64,000 bases of DNA from Enterococcus ureasiticus (GCF_001730285.1 NZ_MIJZ01000001.1:558001-622000); one strand, 5' to 3'. Shown: positions 29,985 to 38,477, counted from the stretch's first letter. Notes: generated from the sequence alone by a model not told the origin. Numbers and translations: made by a program.

Positions 29985-30007
29985 AAATTTTATTTTGGCG
30001 TACTAAC

Positions 30008-30050
30008 TTAAAATCGGATCAGCAGTCTTTGCTGATCCGATTTTTTATAT
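30008..30050 (+). terminator. Terminator of the DUF5067 lipoprotein gene
   Basis: AAAATCGGATCAGCA and TGCTGATCCGATTTT pair perfectly, followed by TTT. Confidence 0.92.
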
Positions 30051-30163
30051 TTTAAAACGTTGATGATTCCTTATCAACCAAAAAAAGTTTCAATAGTTGG
30101 ACAATTTTTGAAATTTGTTCATTTTTAATCTATTCTCTTTTCTGCCCTTTTTAACTTTTTTAC

Positions 30164-30191
30164 AAAATAAAAAAGGCCTATCAGCCTTGGT
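30164..30191 (-). terminator. Terminator of the SRP RNA gene
   Basis: Minus strand AAGGC/GCCTT hairpin followed by TTTTTTATTTTG, just past the RNA 3' end. Confidence 0.75.
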
Positions 30192-30204
30192 AAATCAAAC
30201 ATTT

Positions 30205-30295
30205 AATCAGACACATGGCGGCACCTACTTAGTGCTGCTTCCTTCCGGATCTGACACGCTTCGTAAGCCCACCATTGTCCTAGCCTTTCGGCAAG
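30205..30295 (-). ncRNA. ffs: Bacterial small SRP RNA (4.5S-type)
   Basis: The minus strand carries the invariant SRP domain GTCAGATCCGGAAGGAAGCA with its GGAA-type tetraloop. The outer helix forms between GGACAATGGTGG and CCGCCATGTGTC. A TATACT -10 at about 30299-30304 sets the 5' end near 30293. Location downstream of tadA is usual for Firmicutes, where dnaX often follows. The RNA ends are accurate to a few bases only. Confidence 0.93.
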
Positions 30296-30325
30296 ATTTA
30301 GTATACCGCATTTTTTGATGCTTGG

Positions 30326-30838
30326 CTAGTCTTTCTGTTGATTTTTTAAAAGTTTCTTTTCTTCCCTTAGTTTTCGAAAGAAATTTGAGAGTAAATCACC
30401 GCATTCTTGCTCCAAAATCCCGGCTTCAACATATGCTACATGGTTAAATCGTTCATCTTCCAATAAGTTCATCAAGGTCCCAGCAGTTCCGCCTTTTGGG
30501 TCCTTTGCGCCATAATATACTTCGTTGACTCTAGAAAGGAGCATTGCGCCACTACACATCGGGCACGGCTCTAACGTGACAAATAATTGCGCACGTTCTA
30601 AACGCCAATTTTCGATTGCTGCACAAGCTTGTTTGATCGCATACATTTCTGCATGAGCTGTAGCATCTTGACTTTCTTCTCTAAGATTATGTCCGCGACC
30701 TATGATTACTCCATCTAAAACAATAATTGCGCCAATCGGTACTTCTTTGACAGCTTCTGCTTTTTTAGCTTCTTTAATAGCTTCTAACATAAATCCTTCT
30801 TTTTCTTCTATTGTTAGACAGCTTCTCTTTTCATTCAA
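30326..30838 (-). CDS. tadA: tRNA-specific adenosine deaminase
   Basis: Converts A34 to inosine in tRNA-Arg(ACG). 170 aa. Zinc site His62-Ala-Glu64 (TAHAEMYAI) and PCPMCSGA with Cys92 and Cys95, the cytidine-deaminase fold. The start appears to be TTG 30838, since GAGGAGG lies 7 nt upstream. An ATG four bases further in is in another frame. Immediately upstream of ffs on the same strand. Confidence 0.95.
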   Translation of the reverse strand: MNEKRSCLTIEEKEGFMLEAIKEAKKAEAVKEVPIGAIIVLDGVIIGRGHNLREESQDATAHAEMYAIKQACAAIENWRLERAQLFVTLEPCPMCSGAMLLSRVNEVYYGAKDPKGGTAGTLMNLLEDERFNHVAYVEAGILEQECGDLLSNFFRKLREEKKLLKNQQKD

Positions 30839-30907
30839 GCGATTTCCTCCTCTCGTTCTTTATACTTTTATCTTATTCATGGTACAATAAATCTGTGAGG
30901 TGTGTCT

Positions 30908-31762
30908 ATGACTATTGAAGAATTAATTGAATTATATCCTGCTGGTAAGATCCAGCAAACAAAAGCACCAAGTGAAGCTCTATCATTACCGATTGATGGG
31001 AACTATTTTGTTCTGGCTAAAGAAACGTTACGGGAAACAGAAATTCGATTACTAGAAACATTGTTTCCTGCAAAAGAATATTTTGTTGACAAAAAAAACC
31101 ATCCTTGGTTTGGCTATCTATTTAATCAAACAACACTTGATGTTGAAGGAACTTTTCGTATTATACAATTTCAACTCAAAAAGCCGAAAGCCTTTTTACA
31201 AGCTGAATGGGAAAATAGCATTATAGAAATCTTTCCAAATCTTGATGATTTCTTTTTTATCCGTGAAAATGATGGCGCTTTAATTGAAAAATATGAAAAA
31301 AATCACTATAACCTAGAAGAATTACAAAGTATATTTTTAACTCTAGACGCTGATTTTGATTCTTCTACAACTGTTTTTGTTGGTAATTATTTTCCAGCAA
31401 ATGAACATTTACCCGCATTATTTAAAGAAGAGCAACAGATTTTTAAAACAGAGGCAGAAAATCTCCGTGGGAAATCAACCTTCTCTTTACCAGATGTAGT
31501 TTTACATTATTTTACTAAAGAGGCAATGAATCAAAGCAAGATCGTTCAGACATTTGCCGAACAATTGGTTTTGACAAGTGAAATCCAGCAGATCATCCTT
31601 GCCCTTTGGCGTAATCAAGGAAATATTAGTTCGGCTGCGAAGGATTTGTATATGCATCGTAATACTCTTCATTATCGTTTAGAAAAATTCTATGAGCAAA
31701 CTGGTCTGTCTTTGAAGAAGATGGATGATCTTGTATTTTGTTATTTGTTGATTACAAAATAA
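30908..31762 (+). CDS. PucR/CdaR-type helix-turn-helix regulator
   Basis: 284 aa from ATG 30908 (GAGG upstream; a GTG two codons earlier is possible). The C-terminal PucR HTH (NQGNISSAAKDLYMHRNTLHYRLEKF, about 238-263) is clear. The N-terminal 200 residues look like a sensor region but lack an obvious ligand motif. Monocistronic and divergent from tadA. Targets unknown; relatives control purine, sugar-diacid or amino-acid use. Confidence 0.85.
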   Translation: MTIEELIELYPAGKIQQTKAPSEALSLPIDGNYFVLAKETLRETEIRLLETLFPAKEYFVDKKNHPWFGYLFNQTTLDVEGTFRIIQFQLKKPKAFLQAEWENSIIEIFPNLDDFFFIRENDGALIEKYEKNHYNLEELQSIFLTLDADFDSSTTVFVGNYFPANEHLPALFKEEQQIFKTEAENLRGKSTFSLPDVVLHYFTKEAMNQSKIVQTFAEQLVLTSEIQQIILALWRNQGNISSAAKDLYMHRNTLHYRLEKFYEQTGLSLKKMDDLVFCYLLITK

Positions 31763-31808
31763 AAAGAGGATGATCTAAGACTAAAAAAGTCTTGATCATC
31801 CTCTAAAA
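31763..31808. terminator. Bidirectional terminator
   Basis: GAGGATGATC...GATCATCCTC with an inner AAGAC/GTCTT stem, lying between convergent genes. Confidence 0.88.
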
Positions 31809-31814
31809 TCTAAT

Positions 31815-32150
31815 TTACATCATTTCTTCAACAAAACTGACTAAACGATCTTTCAAGTTTTCAGTATTGTCTTTTAAAGATTCTCCGTAAGAAGAGATTT
31901 TTTTTCTGCCATCTTTGACTTTGCCTAAAACGTTCATCATAGAATCAAGCTCATCATCAGATAAATCATCTACAATTCCTAGCAATTTTTCATTGCCGCC
32001 AAATTTATCGTTCACGAATTTTTTCGCTTTAAAACGATTTGATACGTGGTAAACTTTCTTAACGATTTTCTCAGACGCAATCACCGCTACTGATACACCT
32101 GCAACTGCAGCAATACTTAAACCAATACTAATTTTTGTTGATGTTTTCAT
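31815..32150 (-). CDS. Small membrane-anchored protein
   Basis: 111 aa. A hydrophobic N-terminal segment (about 7-25, IGLSIAAVAGVSVAVIASE), then a basic, helical cytoplasmic-type region with VDDLSDDELDSMMNVLGKV at about 60-78 and a coiled-coil-like C-terminus. The layout resembles YtxH-like stress proteins, but I cannot confirm the family. AAGGAGC precedes the ATG. It lies downstream of the zinc metallopeptidase gene. Confidence 0.7.
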   Translation of the reverse strand: MKTSTKISIGLSIAAVAGVSVAVIASEKIVKKVYHVSNRFKAKKFVNDKFGGNEKLLGIVDDLSDDELDSMMNVLGKVKDGRKKISSYGESLKDNTENLKDRLVSFVEEMM

Positions 32151-32234
32151 TCTTTTCAGCTCCTTCTTACTATCTAATCTTATGATACCACACTCTTAAA
32201 ATTTGAGGTAATAAAACAAAATCTCCTGCATTTT

Positions 32235-32939
32235 TTAATTTCTGCGATTGTTTCCGCCAAATAAAATAATTAAACGAAGTAATTGTAAAAACGTAGCTAA
32301 AGCTGCTGCAACATAGGTCAACGCGGCTGCAAATAAAACCTTTCTTGCCATCGGTACTTCCTCTTCTGTTAAGATGTTCCCATCTGACAAAATTTTCAAT
32401 GCTCTACGGGAAGCATTAAATTCCACTGGTAATGTAACTAATTGGAAAAGCAACGCCAATGAAAAAGCCAGTATTCCAATATTAATCAATGTTTGGTTCC
32501 AGCTAAATAGCACACCAACCAAAATGATCGGAAATGAGAGTGCTGAGCCAAAGTTTGCTATAGGAACGATTGCCGCACGAATCTTCAACGGACTATATCC
32601 AGTATGATCTTGCACCGCATGCCCACATTCATGAGCTGCAACACCAATTGCCGCAACTGACGTTGACTGAGCAGTTGCTTCTGACAAACTGAGTACCTTA
32701 TTTCCAGAATTGTAATTATCAGTCAAATCTCCTGCAATTTGTTGAACACCAACATCGTTTATATGCTCTTTTTGCAAAATATACTGGGCTGCTTTTGTGC
32801 CTGTTATATTGTTTCGACTTTGTATTTTATCGTATTTTTTAAATGTACTATTTACATAAGCTGATGCAGCCATTGAAATCAGCAACCCCGCAATCACTAA
32901 AATATATGTTGGATCAAATATTCCATAAAAAGGCATCAT
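32235..32939 (-). CDS. Membrane zinc metallopeptidase (YugP-like)
   Basis: 234 aa. HECGHAVQ near residues 102-109 is the HExxH-type zinc site, following ATAQSTSVAAIGVAA. About four membrane segments: one near the N-terminus (YILVIAGLLISMAASAYV) and three after the active site. DNYNSGNKVLSLSE and FNASRRALKIL are typical of the Zn_peptidase_2 family. Substrate unknown. GGGGGA precedes the start. Confidence 0.88.
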   Translation of the reverse strand: MMPFYGIFDPTYILVIAGLLISMAASAYVNSTFKKYDKIQSRNNITGTKAAQYILQKEHINDVGVQQIAGDLTDNYNSGNKVLSLSEATAQSTSVAAIGVAAHECGHAVQDHTGYSPLKIRAAIVPIANFGSALSFPIILVGVLFSWNQTLINIGILAFSLALLFQLVTLPVEFNASRRALKILSDGNILTEEEVPMARKVLFAAALTYVAAALATFLQLLRLIILFGGNNRRN

Positions 32940-33122
32940 TTTTCATTCCCCCTATTCTTTTTTACATTGTATCATGAGTTTCTAAAAAAAGTGTAACTAT
33001 ACCTTGACGAATTTATGAACTCTAAAAAATGAATGCTCTAACAAAATTGTCACATTATATTAAGTCAATCCAATGGCATCTTTCCTCAAAAAAAGGCATA
33101 CTACATTTAAGAGGTGACGACA

Positions 33123-33479
33123 TTGAAAAAAACTTTACTTTTTATCTTACCATTCGTTCTTTTAACAGCAGGTGTTTGGTTTGGATACAATTATTATTTT
33201 GGCGGTAAGGATTATTACACTCGTGTTGGAGAACCAGTTGAGATAAAAACTGGAAAATTCTCGAACGGTGAAAAATATACAGAATATAGTTATACACATA
33301 CCGCATTTAATAAGCAAGGTGAAAAAACAACTCAAAAAACATACGAAATTAGAGAAAAACCGTTGCGAATCAATGCTTATTTAAAATTAAAAGTTAATCC
33401 TAGAAAAGGTGTTCTTAGCTGGGAAGAAGTCCCGGAAAAAGAAGTGCCCAAAAAAGCATTTGAGAAATTAACCGAGTAA
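33123..33479 (+). CDS. YxeA-family secreted or membrane-anchored protein
   Basis: 118 aa from TTG 33123 (MKKTLLFILPFVLL...), better placed relative to GAGGTGA than the GTG at 33114. An N-terminal membrane or signal segment at about 3-22, then YYTRVGEPVEI...YTEYSYTHTAFNKQGEKTTQKTYE and LKVNPRKGVLSWEEVP, matching the YxeA (DUF1093) pattern. Extracytoplasmic, function unknown. Confidence 0.8.
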   Translation: MKKTLLFILPFVLLTAGVWFGYNYYFGGKDYYTRVGEPVEIKTGKFSNGEKYTEYSYTHTAFNKQGEKTTQKTYEIREKPLRINAYLKLKVNPRKGVLSWEEVPEKEVPKKAFEKLTE

Positions 33480-33490
33480 TATTACACCAT

Positions 33491-33531
33491 TTAAAAAGAC
33501 CTTCATCGAATTCGATGAAGGCCTTTTTGAT
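33491..33531. terminator. Bidirectional terminator
   Basis: CCTTCATCGAATTCGATGAAGG palindrome (interrupted here as CCTTCATCG and CGATGAAGG) flanked by A and T runs, between convergent genes. Confidence 0.9.
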
Positions 33532-34535
33532 TACAGTTGATTACTGATTTTTTCAATATTTTTCAAAACGATCGATACTGTGCCATCTGGGTTGTTGACA
33601 AATTCAATCAAATCTCCGTTTCGATAAACTTCTATCGGAACAATCAATTCAATACCGTTACTCATTTTTAATTTTTGCTTACCAAATTTTTTCTCTGAAA
33701 TTTCTCTGGCTTCACGAACTGGCGGCGTTTTATCAACAAATTTTGATTCATTGACTTCATCTTGATAAGCCATCCGAGCTGAAATATTTTCTTTAAAAAC
33801 CAACTCAGCAACTTGTTCGTTGTCGATCGTTCCAGTTTCTTCAATACTTTCATAAACAGCTTCTTTCACAGAGGCAATCAATTCAAATTCATCTTCATTA
33901 AACTTCTTACCGATTCGTTTTACTGCTTTTTTGATTTCTTTCATATTTTCTTCTATTGAAGGTGCAGGTTGTGACTCGATCACTTTTTCTGAAAAGTACC
34001 AAACTTTTTCGCCTGAAAACTCATAGCGTTTTTCTAAAAGCTCATATGCCAAGGTATCCAAGTTAACAGTCATTCCTTCATCAGGTTTTTGTGATTTCGA
34101 AGGTAAAATTGCTCGGTTGATGATCAATTTATTATAAACAGCTTCGTCTTCATAATCCACGTAATGCGTATAACTTTCTTTGTAATTTAATTTGATCATC
34201 GCTAAATGCATCACCGTGTCTAATTCGTATAAAATGAAAAGAACATCCGCACTCGGCGCGTCTTCACTACCTGAATAAATATCGTACCAATGCTGAGTCA
34301 ACTGTTGGCTTTTTTGAATAAAATCATTCGGAATTCCCCGCATTTTATCAACAAACGAACTTTCTTCTGCTAAAATACCAGTTTTGGTTTGAGCAGTTGA
34401 TAGCTTTGTAATCTTGCTCGTTAGATAAACACGAATATATTCTGTCGTTAAATCTAACTCCTTCGCTGAAAATACCGGAGTCCCGGTTTCACGATCAATA
34501 ATGTGTAAAATTGCACTTTTTAAATAAATATCCAT
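33531..34535 (-). CDS. Nucleoid-associated protein, NdpA/YejK-like family
   Basis: 334 aa, cytoplasmic. The opening MDIYLKSAILHIIDRETGTPVFS and TVMHLAMIKLNYKESYTHYV are typical of the nucleoid-associated protein family (PF04245). The C-terminal third carries KKFGKQKLKMSNGIELIVPIEVY, also family-like. E. coli YejK is found on nucleoids; the function in Firmicutes is unclear. Monocistronic, with a partial intergenic repeat just upstream. Confidence 0.82.
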   Translation of the reverse strand: MDIYLKSAILHIIDRETGTPVFSAKELDLTTEYIRVYLTSKITKLSTAQTKTGILAEESSFVDKMRGIPNDFIQKSQQLTQHWYDIYSGSEDAPSADVLFILYELDTVMHLAMIKLNYKESYTHYVDYEDEAVYNKLIINRAILPSKSQKPDEGMTVNLDTLAYELLEKRYEFSGEKVWYFSEKVIESQPAPSIEENMKEIKKAVKRIGKKFNEDEFELIASVKEAVYESIEETGTIDNEQVAELVFKENISARMAYQDEVNESKFVDKTPPVREAREISEKKFGKQKLKMSNGIELIVPIEVYRNGDLIEFVNNPDGTVSIVLKNIEKISNQL

Positions 34536-34609
34536 CTGTCATTCTCCCTTTTCTTAAGCACTATTTAGTCTACCTGAAAGAAGAAAAAAAGCCAACTGTT
34601 TTTATTAGA

Positions 34610-34656
34610 AAAGTGGAATGAGCTCGTTCAGCTCTGACAGAAAAATAGGGAATCTT
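34610..34656 (+). repeat. Left-arm copy of the clpB-leader repeat family
   Basis: GAGCTCGTTCAGCTCTGACA followed by GAAAAATAGGGAA matches the conserved left arm seen at 52096 and 52218. The right arm is not evident here, so the copy looks truncated or decayed. Confidence 0.6.
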
Positions 34657-34709
34657 GATTCTAAAGAACTACCAAGTGAAAAACATGCAACCACTTCATC
34701 TATAAAAAC

Positions 34710-34754
34710 AACAAAAAAAAGCAAGGCATTTACTTCTTACCTTGCTTTTCATAA
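34710..34754 (-). terminator. Terminator of the trehalose PTS gene
   Basis: Minus strand AAAAGCAAGG and CCTTGCTTTT pair around a 13-nt loop, followed by TTTT. Confidence 0.85.
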
Positions 34755-34785
34755 AAATATATTTTATTTTTTTGTAATTCCGCTA

Positions 34786-36252
34786 TTAATTTTCTTCCAC
34801 AAACAATTTCCCAGTCGCTTCATCAACAGGATCTAGTTTATTGAAAATACCTTTTGTTCTGAAAATGTAAGTCAAAATAAATGGAACGATCACTGCAATC
34901 AACATTGCACCGAAAAATGGTAGATAGTATTGAGGAACGATAGACAAAATACCTGGCAAGCCGCCAACACCTATACTAATTGCTTTAACATCAAACAAAG
35001 TTGAGAATAATCCAGCACATGCAGAACCAATCATTCCCGCAACAAATGGATAAATGTATTTCAGATTAATCCCAAACATCGCTGGCTCTGTAACTCCCAG
35101 GTAACAAGAAATCATTGCTGGAATCGAAACTTGCTCTTCCTCTTTATTTCCTCTATGCATAAAGACAACTGCTAAAACAGCTGATCCCTGAGCGATATTT
35201 GATAATGCGATCATCGGCCATAAATTTGTTGATTGAAAATCGGCAATCAATTGCAAATCAATGGCATTGGTCATATGATGCAGTCCTGTAATAACAAGTG
35301 GCGCATACATAAAACCGAATACAGCTCCAAACAACCAGTTAAGTGATGATGTTAATCCAGCATTCACGATATCTGAAATCCAACTTCCAATCGTCCAGCC
35401 AACAGGACCTAAGATTACATGGGCAGCTATAACAGTTGGTACTAAAGCAAATAGTGGAACAAAAATCATCGAAACCGCTTGCGGTATAACTTTTCTGAAG
35501 AAGATTTCTAAATAAGCAAGTAAAAATCCTGCTAGCATCGCTGGTATAACTTGAGCTTGATACCCAATCATATTTACTTGAGCGAAGCCAAAATCCCAAA
35601 AAGGAATGTCAGCAGCTGCTGTACTTGCAACCGAATAAGCATTTAATAATTGCGGAGACACTAATGTAATCCCTAAAACAATCCCAAGAATTTGAGTTGT
35701 TCCCATTTTTTTAGTAATACTCCAAGTGATTCCTACTGGTAAGAATTGAAAAATTGCTTCACCAATGAGCCATAAAAATGAGTTCACACCACTCCAAAAT
35801 TGGGATACTTCAACGATTTTCTGTCCATCTAAAAATCCAAATGGAATCCCTTCCAATACATTACGAAAACCTAGAATCAGCCCACCAATAACTAAAGCCG
35901 GAATCAACGGTGTAAATATCTCTGCTAAAACCGAAATTGCTCGTTGGATTGGGTTAAGATTTTGTTTTGCTGCTGCTTTCCCTTGTTCCTTGGAAACGCC
36001 TTCAAGTCCTGAAATAGCAGAAAACTCATTATAAAATTGCGGTACCTCGTTCCCAATGATAACTTGAAATTGCCCAGCATTTGTAAATGTTCCTTTGACA
36101 GACGAAATCTTCTCAATCGCTGCAGTATCGGCTTTACTTGGATCATTTAAAACAAATCGCATCCGTGTCGCACAGTGTGAAACAGCAGCAATATTCTCTT
36201 TTCCCCCTACATCCTCTAGCAGTTTTTTTGCATCTTCTTGAAACTTACCCAT
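34786..36252 (-). CDS. treP: PTS system trehalose-specific EIIBC component
   Basis: Membrane permease that imports and phosphorylates trehalose. 488 aa. EIIB domain at about 1-85 with the phospho-Cys27 in SHCATRMRF, then EIIC at about 105-470 with roughly ten membrane segments. APLVITGLHHMTNAIDLQLI and CYLGVTEPAMFGINLKY are typical of the sucrose/trehalose group. There is no EIIA domain, so a separate EIIA-Glc is needed. The trehalose call rests on the family look plus a perfect TreR operator upstream. No treA or treR is in the window. Confidence 0.85.
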   Translation of the reverse strand: MGKFQEDAKKLLEDVGGKENIAAVSHCATRMRFVLNDPSKADTAAIEKISSVKGTFTNAGQFQVIIGNEVPQFYNEFSAISGLEGVSKEQGKAAAKQNLNPIQRAISVLAEIFTPLIPALVIGGLILGFRNVLEGIPFGFLDGQKIVEVSQFWSGVNSFLWLIGEAIFQFLPVGITWSITKKMGTTQILGIVLGITLVSPQLLNAYSVASTAAADIPFWDFGFAQVNMIGYQAQVIPAMLAGFLLAYLEIFFRKVIPQAVSMIFVPLFALVPTVIAAHVILGPVGWTIGSWISDIVNAGLTSSLNWLFGAVFGFMYAPLVITGLHHMTNAIDLQLIADFQSTNLWPMIALSNIAQGSAVLAVVFMHRGNKEEEQVSIPAMISCYLGVTEPAMFGINLKYIYPFVAGMIGSACAGLFSTLFDVKAISIGVGGLPGILSIVPQYYLPFFGAMLIAVIVPFILTYIFRTKGIFNKLDPVDEATGKLFVEEN

Positions 36253-36274
36253 TTCCTTTGCTCCTCTCTTTAAC

Positions 36275-36286
36275 TTGTATATACAA
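36275..36286 (-). promoter_or_regulatory. TreR-type operator
   Basis: TTGTATATACAA, a perfect 12-bp palindrome matching the known Bacillus TreR site, placed between the -10 and the treP start. Confidence 0.8.
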
Positions 36287-36301
36287 TTTAGCTGTATTTG
36301 T

Positions 36302-36340
36302 ATAATACTTTATTATTTGATTTTTTACAAGCGTTTTCTT
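36302..36340 (-). promoter_or_regulatory. treP promoter with cre-like site
   Basis: Minus strand: -35 TTGTAA (36330-36325), 17-bp spacer, -10 TATTAT (36307-36302). AAGAAAACGCTTGTA overlaps the -35 and differs from the cre consensus at about two positions, suggesting CcpA repression. Confidence 0.65.
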
Positions 36341-36524
36341 TTTAAAACAAAAACTTTTTTCTGTTTTAATCCTTACAACCAAATCGGCTCCTTAAATAGT
36401 TGAACAAATACCATGATTCTATTTTTCAAATCACTGGAAATTATTCCGTAAAATGGTAAACTTGGATTTATCAAATAAAAATAAAATGCACTTTTTTTAC
36501 AGAGTGTTTATGACCGAGGAAAAG

Positions 36525-37889
36525 ATGAAAAAAAATAAGATTGCTACAAAAATAAAGAAACGTTTGTCAGCTGTTCAAGTTTTGGCTTTAGGATTTATTG
36601 TATTGATTTTTATTGGTGGGACACTTTTGACTTTACCTATATTCTCACGCAGTGGTAATGCAACACCGTTTATCGATGCCTTGTTCACTGCCGTGTCAGC
36701 GGTTTGTGTGACTGGTTTAACAACACTTAACACCGCCTTACATTGGAACGCCTACGGACAATTGATCATTATGATTCTTATTGAAATTGGCGGCTTAGGT
36801 TTTATGACGATGCCAGTACTTTTGTATTTTGTCTTACGAAAAAAAATTACGTTAAGTACACGGATGTTATTACGGGAAGCACTTAACTTAGATGATATGT
36901 CAGGAGCATTTCGTTTGATGATCTATGTCGTTAAATTGGCGGCCGTGATTCAACTAGCTGGAGCTGCATTGCTTTCAATTGAATTTGTTCCTGAGTTTGG
37001 TTGGAAAAAAGGACTTTTCTTCGGTCTCTTCCACTCCATCTCTAGTTTTTGTAATGCTGGTTTTGATTTATTAGGCGATAGTTTAACTCCTTATCAAACG
37101 AAACCGTTTGTTCTGCTCGTGATTGCGGCTTTGATTATTTCTGGCGGTCTCGGCTTTATTGTTTGGCAAGATTTGTTACGTTTTAAAAAGAAAAGGAAGT
37201 TTTCTTTACACACAAAGATTGCTTTGATCACAACTGGTTCGTTACTGATTGGCGCTTTTATTCTTTTTTTCATCACAGAACACAATGCAGCCAATTTAAC
37301 GACTGGAACAAACTTTTTTGACCGCTTAGCAAATACGTTCTTTATGTCTGTAACACCAAGAACCGCAGGCTATTATTCAATTGATTATTTGCAGATGACG
37401 AATGCTGGACTGATTACAACTATCTTTTTAATGTATGTGGGTGGAACATCTGGGTCTACTGCTGGTGGATTAAAAACGACAACATTTGCTGTATTAGTTA
37501 TTCAAATCGTTTCAATTTTTAAGGGACGAACACGAGCCGAATTTCAAGGGCGTACAATTCGAAACAGTACGGTATTTCGCGCCTTAACCTTATTTTTTAT
37601 CACCTTAACATTATGTGTACTTTCGATCATGCTTTTGACGATCACTGAAAACATACCAGAATCTTCTGGTATAGAGTATGTGGCTTTTGAAGTATTTTCT
37701 GCATTCGGTACAGTTGGATTGACAATGGGACTGACCCCCGATCTGACTGTTGCAGGAAAAGTCATCATTATGCTGTTGATGTACATTGGACGAGTCGGAA
37801 TCTATACTGTTGGTTTTTCACTTCTCACAAGAGGCCAAAAACAGCAAGCTAAATTTAAATATCCAGATGAAAGTGTTATGATTGGATAA
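36525..37889 (+). CDS. ktrB: Potassium uptake channel subunit KtrB
   Basis: K+ transporting membrane subunit that works with a cytoplasmic KtrA-type regulator (not in the window). ATG 36525 (454 aa) is chosen, since GAGGA precedes it and the likely promoter -10 lies near 36445. Two upstream in-frame ATGs (36453, 36510) lack ribosome sites. Four filter-like loops are visible: SAVCVTGLTT, SSFCNAGFDLLG, SVTPRTAGYYS and SAFGTVGLTMG, each with the key Gly, separated by M1-P-M2 helices. IGRVGIYTVGFSLL lies near the end. Confidence 0.92.
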   Translation: MKKNKIATKIKKRLSAVQVLALGFIVLIFIGGTLLTLPIFSRSGNATPFIDALFTAVSAVCVTGLTTLNTALHWNAYGQLIIMILIEIGGLGFMTMPVLLYFVLRKKITLSTRMLLREALNLDDMSGAFRLMIYVVKLAAVIQLAGAALLSIEFVPEFGWKKGLFFGLFHSISSFCNAGFDLLGDSLTPYQTKPFVLLVIAALIISGGLGFIVWQDLLRFKKKRKFSLHTKIALITTGSLLIGAFILFFITEHNAANLTTGTNFFDRLANTFFMSVTPRTAGYYSIDYLQMTNAGLITTIFLMYVGGTSGSTAGGLKTTTFAVLVIQIVSIFKGRTRAEFQGRTIRNSTVFRALTLFFITLTLCVLSIMLLTITENIPESSGIEYVAFEVFSAFGTVGLTMGLTPDLTVAGKVIIMLLMYIGRVGIYTVGFSLLTRGQKQQAKFKYPDESVMIG

Positions 37890-37890
37890 A

Positions 37891-37937
37891 ATAAAAAAGA
37901 AACGTAGAGAAGAGTTTTCTTTATGTTTCTTTTTTTA
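37891..37937 (+). terminator. Terminator of ktrB
   Basis: AAAAAGAAAC and GTTTCTTTTTTT pair around a loop of about 21 nt. Confidence 0.7.
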
Positions 37938-37976
37938 TAATTATACTTTTTTATTTATCTGTGTTTATTGATAAAT

Positions 37977-38064
37977 AAAAAAATCCCACCCTCTAAAGAA
38001 GGTGGGAAAAGGAGTTTTACTCTAAAGAGTAAAATGAAAAAATAAAAAGGGTTGTTGTTGGTAT
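37977..38064 (-). ncRNA. Small RNA copy 1 with exposed anti-Shine-Dalgarno segment
   Basis: Minus strand promoter: -35 TTGATA (38099-38094), 17-bp spacer, -10 TATTAT (38076-38071). The predicted RNA starts at 38064 with ATACCAACAACAACCC and continues to a stem TTTTACTC/GAGTAAAA. A single-stranded CTCCTTTT follows, then the terminator stem TCCCACC/GGTGGGA with TTTTTTT. About 88 nt. CUCCUUU complements a ribosome-binding site, suggesting a translational repressor. No ORF. Copy 2 lies 265 bp away. Confidence 0.75.
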
Positions 38065-38240
38065 GAATTTATAATACTATTTTTTAAAATTAATATCAAC
38101 TAATAACCCTCATCCATCCTTAAATAATTTTAAAAAAACAAATTAAAACGTTCTCTTTATTTATAAATAAAAAATATTTCAACTTATCTTTTGGAAATAG
38201 GTTGATACATATACAGTTATCTATTCAAAAATATGCTAAT

Positions 38241-38329
38241 AAAAAAATCCCACCTTTGTTAAAAGATGGGAAAAGGAGTTTTACTCTAGAAGAGTAAAAT
38301 GAAAAAATAAAAAGGGTTGTTGTTGGTAT
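38241..38329 (-). ncRNA. Small RNA copy 2, paralogue of copy 1
   Basis: Promoter: -35 TTGCAA (38364-38359), 17-bp spacer, -10 TACTAT (38341-38336). The start ATACCAACAACAACCC falls at the same 6-nt distance from the -10 as in copy 1. The body is almost identical through the first stem and CTCCTTTTCCC. The terminator stem differs (TCCCATCTTT/AAAGGTGGGA) but pairing is kept by a G-U, which exists only on the minus strand. Flanking sequence is unrelated, so the RNA itself is what is conserved. Confidence 0.75.
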
Positions 38330-38443
38330 AGTTGTATAGTACTAGCTATTAAATATTTTTGCAAATAATATACTCATTTAAAAATTGGATTTATTTATCA
38401 TTACTACACTTACTTGCTCTCCGCATTCTATGAAAATAGATAA

Positions 38444-38477
38444 AAAAAACGATCCAATAATATTATTGGATCGTTCT
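38444..38477 (-). terminator. Terminator of the cold-shock gene
   Basis: Minus strand AACGATCCAATAA and TTATTGGATCGTT pair, followed by TTTTTT. Confidence 0.92.

Larger units (their letters stand above)
37938..38443. other. Non-coding AT-rich region with two tandem small-RNA units
   Basis: No protein gene. It holds two paralogous minus-strand transcription units, described separately at 37977-38064 and 38241-38329, each with its own promoter and terminator. Confidence 0.75.

Noticed and set aside
30115-30318. Plus-strand 67-codon frame
   Set aside because: It is antisense to the SRP RNA and its terminator, and its apparent sequence is explained by that RNA.
34618-34836. Plus-strand 72-codon frame upstream of the nucleoid-associated protein gene
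   Set aside because: It overlaps the repeat copy, the treP terminator and the treP 3' end, and looks non-coding.
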